Positions 16,258 through 24,040 of a stretch of 64,000 bases of DNA are shown here, one piece after another. The stretch comes from Umezawaea endophytica (GTDB lineage: Bacteria > Actinomycetota > Actinomycetes > Mycobacteriales > Pseudonocardiaceae), in NCBI RefSeq assembly GCF_025061645.1, contig NZ_JANYMP010000027.1:65549-129548 (forward strand). The letters run 5' to 3'. A program made the translations under genes and the position numbers. Within the stretch, counting starts at the first letter, position 1. Each line of letters opens with the position of its first letter. The notes below the pieces were generated by a model, which was not told where the DNA came from, did not search any database, and saw only the letters and a list, made by a program, of their open reading frames with translations.

Positions 16258-16674
16258 ATGAACGCTCGCAAGACGCTGGCCACCGGTGCGCTGCTCGCCC
16301 TCGCCATCCTGACCGCCACCGGATGCGGCGCGGCGGACGCGGGCGAGCAAGCGGCACCGTCCACGACCCCGGCGCAGGACAAGAACCCGGACACGGTGAC
16401 CGTCCTGATCGAGATCCACGCGAAGCCGGGCCAGGAGCAGGAGGCCCGCGATGGCCTGCTGCACGCCATCAACACCTCCGAGAAGCCCGGATTCCTCGGT
16501 TCGCACGAGTACGAGGCCCCCGAGGACCCCGGCGCCTTCTACGCCGTGCAGGAGTGGGAGAACATGGAGGCGTTCCGGCAGCACATGGCGGACGCCGCCG
16601 CGGGGAACCTGGCCGAGGCGACCTCGATGCTCCGCGAGCCCCCCAAGACCGCAGTACTGCGCACCATCAAGTGA
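16258..16674 (+). CDS. Lipoprotein with antibiotic-biosynthesis-monooxygenase (ABM) domain
   Basis: 138 residues. Signal peptide MNARKTLATGALLALAILTA with a lipobox-like TATGC (cysteine 23), so predicted to be lipidated and surface-anchored. Residues 45-135 form an ABM ferredoxin-like domain: VTVLIEIHAKPGQEQEARDG, then PGFLGSHEYEAPEDP and YAVQEWENMEAFRQHM. ABM proteins are cofactor-free monooxygenases or heme-degrading-type dimers; an exported ABM lipoprotein is unusual. AGGTGAAG precedes ATG 16258. Controlled by the paired-operator promoter just upstream. Confidence 0.82.
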   Translation: MNARKTLATGALLALAILTATGCGAADAGEQAAPSTTPAQDKNPDTVTVLIEIHAKPGQEQEARDGLLHAINTSEKPGFLGSHEYEAPEDPGAFYAVQEWENMEAFRQHMADAAAGNLAEATSMLREPPKTAVLRTIK

Positions 16675-17001
16675 CGTGGTGCCACCGCGTCGGCGAACAG
16701 ACAGGCGCCCAGTGCGCAATACGGCGGCCCATTCGACCAACCACCTCACTTGGAATTCATCCCCTGACCGGCAGTAATGCACAACTTTGCCGATTTCCCG
16801 AGTGCACCTTCACAGCGGAAAACCCAATCTATTCCAAATCAGGCCCATATATCGGCGGCAAGTCTGATGACGCGGATTGTGAGACAGCCTCGCTTTCACT
16901 CCACCCGAAAGGGTGAGGTTAAATCCATTGTGGAGCGGTACACCGATTTCTATAGTGGACAACGGCGCGCCTCTCGCACTCAGCTCGGGAAGGTTGTCCT
17001 C
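16675..17001 (+). promoter_or_regulatory. AT-richer intergenic region with a clear promoter
   Basis: 327 bases with visibly lower GC than the surroundings. A strong promoter is readable: -35 TTGTGG (16928-16933), 17-bp spacer, -10 TATAGT (16951-16956), giving a leader of about 40 bases before GTG 17002. The reading frame of the following gene is open from 16777, but the promoter lies inside that stretch, which argues against the longer protein. Confidence 0.7.
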
Positions 17002-18120
17002 GTGAAATCAGCTTTAGCCATTCTCCTTTGCATGAGCATGCTCGGATCTTCCTACACGGCCGTTGCGGAAGAATCTGTATCCGCTTCCGGAAAGGGCGCA
17101 CGATTCGAGGCGGAGTGGAAAACTATTCCGGCCATGGACGGCGATTACAAGGTGGTTCAGCTCACCACCTCCAAGGCGCTCGACAACAAGATGTACCTCG
17201 ACGTGGATCCCTACGTTCCTTCGCTCAATTCCGTCGTGTTCATGTCGACCCGGGACGACGACCACGAGAACCTCTACCTCATGTCACTCGACAACGGCAG
17301 GTTCGTGCAGCTCACGGATTCCGACGACATCGACGGCGACCACGCCAACGTCTCGCCGGAGACCGAAGAGGCGTTCTTCGTCGAGAACCGGACGTTCACC
17401 AGGGTCAGCCTGCGCGCCCCGTACGAGGAGAAGAAGATCCGCACCGTGTCGGACAAGTACGACGTCAAGGGCATCGTCGCCCTGACATCCGACGGGAAGA
17501 CGATCGTCTCGTCCCTGTACGACGAGGACGAGAACCGTTCCTCGCTCGTCACGATCGACGTGAGGTCAGGAGACCTCGAAACGGTCAAGAAGATCGACGG
17601 GAAAGTCGACCACGTGCTGATCAACCCGGTGCACGGGGACACGCTCCTCTTCCACGTGTACGGCGAGAACCAGATCGGTCTCGTCGACATCGGGACCAAG
17701 AAGAAGACACTCCTGACCGATTCGAACGATCACGGCGTGCACCCGTTCTGGCAGGCCAATGGCCGGGATGCCGCTTTCGCGCAGCGGGAGCAGGGTGACA
17801 CGCCGGAACAGGTGGTGACCTACAACATCCGCAAGGAGCGGTTCTTCAGCTACGACATCCGGGAGTACAGCAACCACTTCGCCATGAACCCGGCCCAGAC
17901 GATCATCGAAGGAGATGGGGGCGGCGAAACGCCTTACATTTTCTACTACTACATCAGGCCGGGCACGAACAAGGTCGACACCGTGAAGATGTTCAAGCAC
18001 CGGAGCTCTTCCGCCTCGGAATCAGTGCACCCGCACGCCGCGTTCATCAACGACACGGACCTGATCTTCAACAGTGACGCGGACGGCAACGGCAACGTCT
18101 ACCTGCTGAAGAAGAAATAA
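17002..18120 (+). CDS. Secreted oligogalacturonate-lyase-like beta-propeller protein
   Basis: 372 residues with a Sec signal peptide (MKSALAILLCMSMLGSSYTAVA, cut before EES). The rest is repeated TolB/PD40-type blades (SLNSVVFMSTRDDDHENLYLM, GVHPFWQANGRDAAFAQRE, NDTDLIFNSDADGNGNVYLL). The order of NHFAMNP and then HPHAAF near the C-terminus recalls the histidines that bind metal in oligogalacturonate lyases, but this match is by eye. GTG 17002 follows GGGAAGG and a promoter at 16928. Codon use is less GC-biased at the 5' end than in neighbours, hinting at transfer. Alternative: a generic WD40-like secreted protein. Confidence 0.7.
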   Translation: MKSALAILLCMSMLGSSYTAVAEESVSASGKGARFEAEWKTIPAMDGDYKVVQLTTSKALDNKMYLDVDPYVPSLNSVVFMSTRDDDHENLYLMSLDNGRFVQLTDSDDIDGDHANVSPETEEAFFVENRTFTRVSLRAPYEEKKIRTVSDKYDVKGIVALTSDGKTIVSSLYDEDENRSSLVTIDVRSGDLETVKKIDGKVDHVLINPVHGDTLLFHVYGENQIGLVDIGTKKKTLLTDSNDHGVHPFWQANGRDAAFAQREQGDTPEQVVTYNIRKERFFSYDIREYSNHFAMNPAQTIIEGDGGGETPYIFYYYIRPGTNKVDTVKMFKHRSSSASESVHPHAAFINDTDLIFNSDADGNGNVYLLKKK

Positions 18121-18166
18121 CAGCCCGACCTCTCGTGACACCACTGCGGGCGGGACCACCACCCCA

Positions 18167-18209
18167 CCCCGGTGCTGCGCGGTGAACTCCCCACCGCGCA
18201 GCACCGGGG
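18167..18209. terminator. Bidirectional hairpin, 18-bp perfect stem
   Basis: Arm 18167-18184 (CCCCGGTGCTGCGCGGTG) pairs without mismatch to 18192-18209, seven-base loop. It lies between the convergent stops of the propeller gene (18120) and the alpha/beta hydrolase (18258). No U-tract, as usual in GC-rich actinobacteria. Confidence 0.8.
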
Positions 18210-18257
18210 CCCACGACGCTCTGCCTGACCGTTCGATCACAGGGTGGGGCTACCGCG

Positions 18258-19571
18258 TTACCAAGGGGCTTCTGCCGCGATGTACGGCTTGGCGGGCAAG
18301 GATTCTCCGGTGAGGAAGGCGGCAACGGCCGCGCCGGTCTCGGCAGGCTTGTCGGCCAGAGCGGTGTGTCCGGCGCCGTCGATGGTCAGCATCGTCGATT
18401 GAGGGAACGTGTCGCGGTATTCGCGGGTCACCTCCCAGCGGAGGTAGTCGCACTGCGCGCGCAGGACCAGCACGGGGGTGCTGTTGTGGCGCAACGCGGG
18501 CCGGGGGTCGGCGGCCTTCGACGCCGAGGCGAGGGTGGCGACGTTGACCCAGAGGCTGTACCCGGCGGTGGAGTCGGCGGATCGGTCGGCCTCGGCGGTA
18601 TCGGGGCACCCGGCACTCATGTTGAGGCTGTGCACGAATTGTTGGTAGAGCCCGTCCGCCGTGTCGGCCGGCATCAACGTCCGGGCCGCGCGCAATCCGC
18701 CCACCTGGGCCAGGAAGAACGTGGCCGCGAACCGGGTGTGCTTCGCGAACTGGCCGCTCTGGTCGCTGTTGCCGGTCGGGGTGAGGCTGCCGTCGCTGAA
18801 CGAGTCGCTGGACATGGCTCCGGGACTCGCGACGACCGCCTTCGCGACGTTGTCCGGGTGCGCGGCCATGTAGTGAGCGGTGAGTTGCCCGCCCCAGGAC
18901 GAGCCGATCAGCACCACCTTCGGGGCCGCCAACTTCTGCCGGATCGCTTCCAGGTCAGCGATGTGCCGGTCGATCGTGTAGTCCTTGGGATCGAGTCGGC
19001 TCGACTGGCCTGCGCCGACCTGTTGGTAGGTGTAGACGGCGAATCCGGCGGCGGCGAGGCGGCCGGCGAACTCGTCGTTCGTGGTGGACGGGGCTCCGGG
19101 GCCGCCGTGGACGAGCAGCACTGGCTCGGCGTGCGTCACCGTCCCGGCGGTGCGGGTGTAGCCGATGCGGGAACCGGTCGGCAGGTCCCAGTACTGGACG
19201 GCCGGTGAGTCGGGTAGCGGCGTGTAGGTCGCGGGTGCCCCGAACCAGGTCCAGGACAGACCGGCTGCCAGCAGGAGCGACACCGTGAGGCAAACGCCTT
19301 CGGTCAACCATTTGCGGCTCGTCTTGTGGCCGCCTCGGAGCCGAACCGACAACCGCGCCAAGCCGATTGCGCAGACAAGTGCGACAAGTGTGGCCACGAC
19401 GTAGGACAGCGGCGCGTTCTCGGTCGTCTGTGCGGTCACGAGCAAGGCGGCGAAGTAGAGCAGGACGGCGATGAACACCGCTACGACCGCCAAGAGCCAA
19501 GCGGAGGCGACGCGGAATCTGCCGGGTATGGACCCATTCGTCTTGGTAGACAAGGAAATCACATCGGTCAT
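18258..19571 (-). CDS. Membrane-anchored alpha/beta hydrolase (proline iminopeptidase-like)
   Basis: 437 residues. The first about 120 contain three hydrophobic segments (SAWLLAVVAVFIAVLLYFAAL; YVVATLVALVCAIGLARL; VCLTVSLLLAAGLSWTW). A peptidase S33-type hydrolase domain follows: oxyanion HGGPGAP, nucleophile elbow GSSWGG, and C-terminal GAGHTAL with the catalytic histidine. The catalytic domain is probably extracytoplasmic. ATG 19571 is chosen (GATAAC nine bases upstream, possibly leaderless); an in-frame ATG at 19607 is possible. Substrate may be a peptide or ester. Confidence 0.82.
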   Translation of the reverse strand: MTDVISLSTKTNGSIPGRFRVASAWLLAVVAVFIAVLLYFAALLVTAQTTENAPLSYVVATLVALVCAIGLARLSVRLRGGHKTSRKWLTEGVCLTVSLLLAAGLSWTWFGAPATYTPLPDSPAVQYWDLPTGSRIGYTRTAGTVTHAEPVLLVHGGPGAPSTTNDEFAGRLAAAGFAVYTYQQVGAGQSSRLDPKDYTIDRHIADLEAIRQKLAAPKVVLIGSSWGGQLTAHYMAAHPDNVAKAVVASPGAMSSDSFSDGSLTPTGNSDQSGQFAKHTRFAATFFLAQVGGLRAARTLMPADTADGLYQQFVHSLNMSAGCPDTAEADRSADSTAGYSLWVNVATLASASKAADPRPALRHNSTPVLVLRAQCDYLRWEVTREYRDTFPQSTMLTIDGAGHTALADKPAETGAAVAAFLTGESLPAKPYIAAEAPW

Positions 19572-19632
19572 GCCTTCGAAGTTATCGGGACGGAATCGCT
19601 CCCTCATCCACCCACGGTGGCCCCTAGCGGTG

Positions 19633-19666
19633 GTCCTGCGGTATCAGTGCGGTGCTACCGCAGGAC
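19633..19666. promoter_or_regulatory. Perfect 11-bp inverted repeat between divergent genes
   Basis: GTCCTGCGGTA (19633-19643), 12-base spacer, TACCGCAGGAC (19656-19666). It lies between the minus-strand hydrolase start (19571) and the plus-strand gene at 19731. Either an operator for an unlinked regulator or a leader hairpin; no regulator gene is adjacent. Confidence 0.55.
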
Positions 19667-19730
19667 GACCACACGCGGTCCGGCGTGCTCGGATGACAGC
19701 CTGCCTTAAGGTGGTGCGTTGGAGGTCCAC

Positions 19731-20207
19731 GTGACAGAGCAGCGCAGCCCGGCCACGACGACGAGCAGTGCTGCGATGTCCCCCGCCGAGGTCTGGGAGA
19801 CCGTCGACTTCTGGGCCGGTGTCCCCTGGCCGGTGTCCCGCGCAGACGCGCAGCGGATGGCGGTCGACCGTCTCGGCTGGGCGATCGAGGTCGAAGACGG
19901 GCTGGGGTACCTGGTCAACCCGGCCTTCACACCACCGGCGGTGTCGATGTCCGGCATCGACACCGTGTCGTTCGTGCGCTTCCGGATCGCGGACGCGGTC
20001 ACCGAGGAGACACCGGCGACGAGAGCTTTCCTCGGTGACCTCTTCACGTTGGCGGTGCGCGAAGGGACGGCCCGGCTGGGGCGTCCGTCCACCAGGCGCG
20101 ACCGCGGGCACACCGACACGACCTGGGACATGGGGCCCGCCCAGGTCACCATCACGTTGTCGTCGAGGTCCGTGATGGTGCGGTTCCTCACCCCGGAAGG
20201 CCGGTGA
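19731..20207 (+). CDS. DUF6301-like hypothetical protein
   Basis: 158 residues, no signal peptide or membrane segment. The features SRADAQRMAVDRLGWAIE and repeated short beta strands resemble the actinobacterial DUF6301 family, judged by eye. GTG 19731 lies five bases after GGAGG; a TTG at 19719 would add four residues. Its stop overlaps the start of the next gene (GTGA, 20204-20207), so the two proteins are translationally coupled and probably act together. Function unknown. Confidence 0.6.
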   Translation: MTEQRSPATTTSSAAMSPAEVWETVDFWAGVPWPVSRADAQRMAVDRLGWAIEVEDGLGYLVNPAFTPPAVSMSGIDTVSFVRFRIADAVTEETPATRAFLGDLFTLAVREGTARLGRPSTRRDRGHTDTTWDMGPAQVTITLSSRSVMVRFLTPEGR

Positions 20208-20677
20208 CCGGGGTGTCCGATTGGGAGGCGTTCGGCGGCGGTCTCGTCGAGGCACTGCGGGAAGTGTCCGACCGGGTCTTCCTGGTCGTCTTCTCGCGGG
20301 CCGATCCGCAGGTGTTCGTGCAGCTCGCCGGCGGCGAGCACGAACTGCACGCCGAGGCGGCGGGGGCGCCGTCCGCGAATCCCAGCCGGATGGCCAAAGC
20401 TGGGTGGGCGCCGCCGACAGGAACCGACCCACCGAACTGGACATGCTCTTTGCCGCTGCCCGCGTTGACAGTGGAGTACGCCGCGATGGCGGCACGCTGC
20501 GTGGTGGCGTTGCGCGATGTTCACGGGCTCTCCGGTCCCGATGGGTTGGTGTACAAGGCATGGCGCGACGCGGAATGGCCGTCCGGCGCGGCCTCGCCGA
20601 ACCGGGACCTGGGTGAGAACCCGCTGGTGCTGTCGTGGCCGGGCATTCCGTCCGTAGCCAGCGGCGGACCTGCCTGA
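20204..20677 (+). CDS. TY-Chap (YbjN/CesT-like chaperone) domain protein
   Basis: 157 residues. The pattern DWEAFGGGLVEALREVSDRVFLVVF, later VFVQLAGGEHELHAEA, and a long C-terminal helical part (VEYAAMAARCVVALRDVHGL) match the TY-Chap/YbjN-like peptide-binding fold of small actinobacterial proteins linked to secretion chaperones. Overlaps the stop of the DUF6301-like gene by four bases. It may bind its partner or a secreted client; that is inference. Followed by 145 bases with only the next promoter. Confidence 0.6.
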   Translation: MTGVSDWEAFGGGLVEALREVSDRVFLVVFSRADPQVFVQLAGGEHELHAEAAGAPSANPSRMAKAGWAPPTGTDPPNWTCSLPLPALTVEYAAMAARCVVALRDVHGLSGPDGLVYKAWRDAEWPSGAASPNRDLGENPLVLSWPGIPSVASGGPA

Positions 20678-20822
20678 TCCGCCAGATCGAGCCAGGACGG
20701 CAGGCGGCTGTTCGAGGGTGACGATCTCGGCGTCATCAACTGGGTCATCCCGTGCCTCGTCAGCATGGTGCGACACAACGCTTCCTCCTGATCCACGCGG
20801 ATCGACCGGCTAGATTTGATAG

Positions 20823-21473
20823 ATGACCGAACGAATCTCGCCGCTGCAATTTCACCAGGCCGAGGGCGTTGAGGACTGGCGGGTGTTGTTTTCCGGGGCG
20901 TGCGCGCACTTTCGCGCCGCCTCGTTCGCGGCGGGTGTCGCGCTTGTGGGCGCGATCGGTGGGCTGGCCGGTGCCGCTGGACGGCAGCCGGACGTCGACC
21001 TGCGGCCGTCGGGTGTGACGGTGTGCCTGCCGCCGGTGGGATTCGGTGGGCAGAGCGTGGGTGACGTCGATCTGGCCCGGCAGATCTCGGCCGCGGCGCG
21101 CGGGTTGGGCCTGATTGCCGACCCGGCTGGTGTGCAGGCCGTTCAGATCTCCATCGACGCTCTCGTCGCCGAGGAGGTGATGCCGTTCTGGCGGGCCGTG
21201 CTCGGGTACGAGCAGGTCGGTGACGAGGACCTGCTCGACCCGCGGCGCCGGGGGCCCGCGCTGTGGTTCCAGCGGATGGGTGCCGCGCGTCCGCAGCGCA
21301 ACCGGATCCACGTCGACGTCTCCGTGCCGCACGACCAGGCCGAGGCGCGGGTCGCGGCGGCGATCGCCGCGGGTGGACGTCTGGTGAGTGACCGGAACGC
21401 GCCCGAGTTCTGGACGCTGGCCGACGCCGAGGGCAACGAGGTCGACATGGCGACCTGGATGGGCCGCGAGTAG
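20823..21473 (+). CDS. Pterin-dehydratase-like / VOC fusion protein
   Basis: 216 residues in two parts. The first about 100 look like a pterin-4a-carbinolamine dehydratase (GVEDWRVLFSGACAHFRAASFAAG, then QPDVDLRPSGVTVCLPP and DVDLARQISAAARGLG), although the usual histidine before PDVDLR is glutamine. The second half is a VOC/glyoxalase-like domain (AEEVMPFWRAVLGYEQ, then NRIHVDVSVP and EFWTLADAEGNEVDMATW). ATG 20823 follows directly after TAGATTTGATAG, so translation may be near-leaderless. Fusions like this are found in actinobacteria; substrate unknown. Confidence 0.8.
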   Translation: MTERISPLQFHQAEGVEDWRVLFSGACAHFRAASFAAGVALVGAIGGLAGAAGRQPDVDLRPSGVTVCLPPVGFGGQSVGDVDLARQISAAARGLGLIADPAGVQAVQISIDALVAEEVMPFWRAVLGYEQVGDEDLLDPRRRGPALWFQRMGAARPQRNRIHVDVSVPHDQAEARVAAAIAAGGRLVSDRNAPEFWTLADAEGNEVDMATWMGRE

Positions 21474-21517
21474 ACCGTCCGCACAAGACCAGCCGTCGAT
21501 TCGACGACCGCGTGGAC

Positions 21518-24040
21518 CTAGCCCTGTCGTCGAGGCTGAGCAGGGGTCTGCTGGACGACCCACGCGGCGAGGGCCAGGCGGTTGGGGACGCGCAGTTTGG
21601 TGTAGACCCGGCTGAGGTGGGTCTCGACGGTTCGTCTGGTGGCCTTCACCTCCCGCGCGATCTCCTCGTTGCTCAGGCCGCGGGCGATGAGGAGGGCGAT
21701 GCGCTGCTGGTGAGGTGTGAGTTCCTGCCAGCCGCCCGTGGCGCGGGGAGCGGTCGGCGGGGTGTCACCGGTGGGTGGGCGCAGTGCGAGGGCGTAGACC
21801 TCGTCGGTGGGCAGGTGCCAGCCGGTGTCGTAGTGGGTGGTGAAGCTGCGCTGCCCGATCTTGTCGATCACCATCCGCTCGGCGATCGTGGTCTGGTCCC
21901 GGAGCGGGATGAGGTAGTTGACCTTCGAACCCGCGTTGACCTGTTGGCGGACCGCGCCGCCGTAGAGCGTTGCCGTCAGCTCGGGGACCGCGGTGCGGGC
22001 CAGCGCCCAGTAGATGGCCGTGCCGGACCACGCGCTCCCCCACTTGTCGCCGAGGGCGACCTGGGTCCGCAGACCGGCCTGGAACTGCCGCACCGCGTCC
22101 TCCGGATCGCCTCCGAACAGCAGCGGGACCAACCCCGCGGCCCACAGCGCCCAGCTCTCCGCCCACTGCGCGCCGCCCTCGTGCGCCTCGGTCATGCACC
22201 GCCGGGCGGTGGATTCCGCTTCACGTTCGTCGCTGCCGATCAGGCCCGCGCCCAGGCTGAGCACGAGGGTGGCCTGGTGCTTGTCACCGGTGAGGTGTGC
22301 CGCGGGACCTGCCGCCGCCGTGTACTTCTCGACCGCGCGCCGTAACAGGACGAGGGACTCCGGCTCGCCGCGGGCGAGCAGCCCGTAGGCGCCCTCGACG
22401 AAGTCCGCGGCGGCGGGAGGACGGTCCGACAGCCCGAGCGCCGAGACCAGGTCACGGCAGTTGTCGCGCATGCTCGCGGCTTCCTCGTGGTCGCCCTGGC
22501 ACAGCAGGATCCAGCCCCGCATCGCCGTGGCGGACACGAGGAGCGGGCCCGCGTCCGGAGGGCACCGCTCCATCAGCCGCTTGAGCCAGGTGCCCCCTTC
22601 GGGCAGCAGGCCGGAGAACCACCAGAAGCGCAGCCGGGCCAGGTTCAGCGCGATCTCCAGGCCGAGTTCCGGCTCGTCGTTGTCCCGCAGCCAGGCCATG
22701 GCACTGCGGAAGTTGTCCAGTTCGCGCGCGGCGAGGGCCAGCCACGCGACCTCGTCCGGCCCGTCGCCGGGGGTCAGCCAGGTGTCGGCGGCCAGCCGGG
22801 CCAGGTGGCTGAAGTGCCGGGCGTGCACGCCGCGTATCCGCGGTTCGTCCCCGCGCTCCCGGAGCTTGCTCAGCGCGTAGTCGCGGGTCGGCGGGAGCAT
22901 GCGGTAGCGGCCGGTACCGGTGTCGACCTGGAGCATGGTGTTGTCCACCAGCGAGCCGAGCAGGTCGATGACCTCGCCGCGGTCGATCCCGTCCCCGCTG
23001 CACACGTGCTCGACGTCCTCCAGGTCGCACCCGCCGGTGAACACCGCGACGCGCCCCAGCAGCACGCGTTCGGACTCGGTGCACATCAGGTAGGTGTCGT
23101 CCTGCGCCATGCGCAACGTCTTGTGGTGGGGCTGGGGTCGTCGCGTACCGCGGCTGGTGAGCAGCGCGCCTCCGGCCAGTCGTTGCAGGACGACGGCGGG
23201 TGGCAAGCCGGACTTGATGCGCGCGGCGATGAACTCCAGCACCAACGGCAACCCGCCGGACCAGCGCGCCAGGTCCAGCGCGTCCGGCAACTGCTCACGG
23301 GGGATGCCGCGGCCGGCGGCGGTGACGAGGTGCAGCAGCAGGGTCGTGGACTCCGAGGCGTCGTCGACGTCGGCGTGTTCACCGGGGATCGACAGCGGCG
23401 CGAGGGGGATCAGGAGTTCCAGCGGCAGCCCCACCTCCATCTTGGACGTGGCGAGGATTTGCAGCGAAGGGGCCTCGGACAGCAGGATCGCGGCCAGGTC
23501 CCCGACGGCGTCGCGCACCTTCTCGCAGTTGTCCAGGACCAGCAGCGGGCCCACGAGGTCCTCCTCCCCCGGCAGGCCGCCAAGTCCGTCCGCGTCGGGG
23601 TCGAACGGCTGCCGCGCCAGGTGCGTGACCAGGACGTCGACCGGGTCCTGGGAGGACACGTCGGTGATGCCCAATGCTTCCTGGGTCTTGCGGGCGATGG
23701 TGTCGAGGTCGAGGTCGCCCCGCTGCGGTGTGTGGTCCTGCGCCTCGTCGAGGTCGGCGAGGTAGACGAAAGCGGTTCGGCGTCCTCGCGCGCCCACGAC
23801 GGCCATGACCTCCTGCGCCATGCGGGTCTTGCCGATGCCCGACGGGCCGCCCAGGGTGATCAGCCGCTTGGCGGGTCTGCCGTCCGCGTCGACCTCCCGC
23901 AGCGCTTCGAGCACCTCCGCCACGGCCTCGTCACGACCGACGAGCCGCGACAGCGCGGCACCGGACCTCGTCGGGTTCCGCCTCATCGTCCCGCTTCCAC
24001 CTGCCACGACCACTGCCTTGTTCTCCTCGACGGGGTCCAT
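21518..24040 (-). CDS. Large ATPase-LuxR transcriptional regulator
   Basis: 840-residue regulator. The N-terminal NTPase has Walker A GGPSGIGKT (64-72) and Walker B LLVLDNCEKV; a winged/TPR-like helical middle follows, and the last about 60 residues form a LuxR HTH (LTPHQQRIALLIARGLSNEEIA, then TVETHLSRVYTKL). This is the layout of LAL/AfsR-like activators of secondary metabolism or stress genes. Start ATG 24040 follows immediately after the TGA of the FAD oxidase gene (TGAATG), so translation is coupled. It may activate that gene from the repeat-rich region at 25577-25977; inferred. Confidence 0.88.
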   Translation of the reverse strand: MDPVEENKAVVVAGGSGTMRRNPTRSGAALSRLVGRDEAVAEVLEALREVDADGRPAKRLITLGGPSGIGKTRMAQEVMAVVGARGRRTAFVYLADLDEAQDHTPQRGDLDLDTIARKTQEALGITDVSSQDPVDVLVTHLARQPFDPDADGLGGLPGEEDLVGPLLVLDNCEKVRDAVGDLAAILLSEAPSLQILATSKMEVGLPLELLIPLAPLSIPGEHADVDDASESTTLLLHLVTAAGRGIPREQLPDALDLARWSGGLPLVLEFIAARIKSGLPPAVVLQRLAGGALLTSRGTRRPQPHHKTLRMAQDDTYLMCTESERVLLGRVAVFTGGCDLEDVEHVCSGDGIDRGEVIDLLGSLVDNTMLQVDTGTGRYRMLPPTRDYALSKLRERGDEPRIRGVHARHFSHLARLAADTWLTPGDGPDEVAWLALAARELDNFRSAMAWLRDNDEPELGLEIALNLARLRFWWFSGLLPEGGTWLKRLMERCPPDAGPLLVSATAMRGWILLCQGDHEEAASMRDNCRDLVSALGLSDRPPAAADFVEGAYGLLARGEPESLVLLRRAVEKYTAAAGPAAHLTGDKHQATLVLSLGAGLIGSDEREAESTARRCMTEAHEGGAQWAESWALWAAGLVPLLFGGDPEDAVRQFQAGLRTQVALGDKWGSAWSGTAIYWALARTAVPELTATLYGGAVRQQVNAGSKVNYLIPLRDQTTIAERMVIDKIGQRSFTTHYDTGWHLPTDEVYALALRPPTGDTPPTAPRATGGWQELTPHQQRIALLIARGLSNEEIAREVKATRRTVETHLSRVYTKLRVPNRLALAAWVVQQTPAQPRRQG

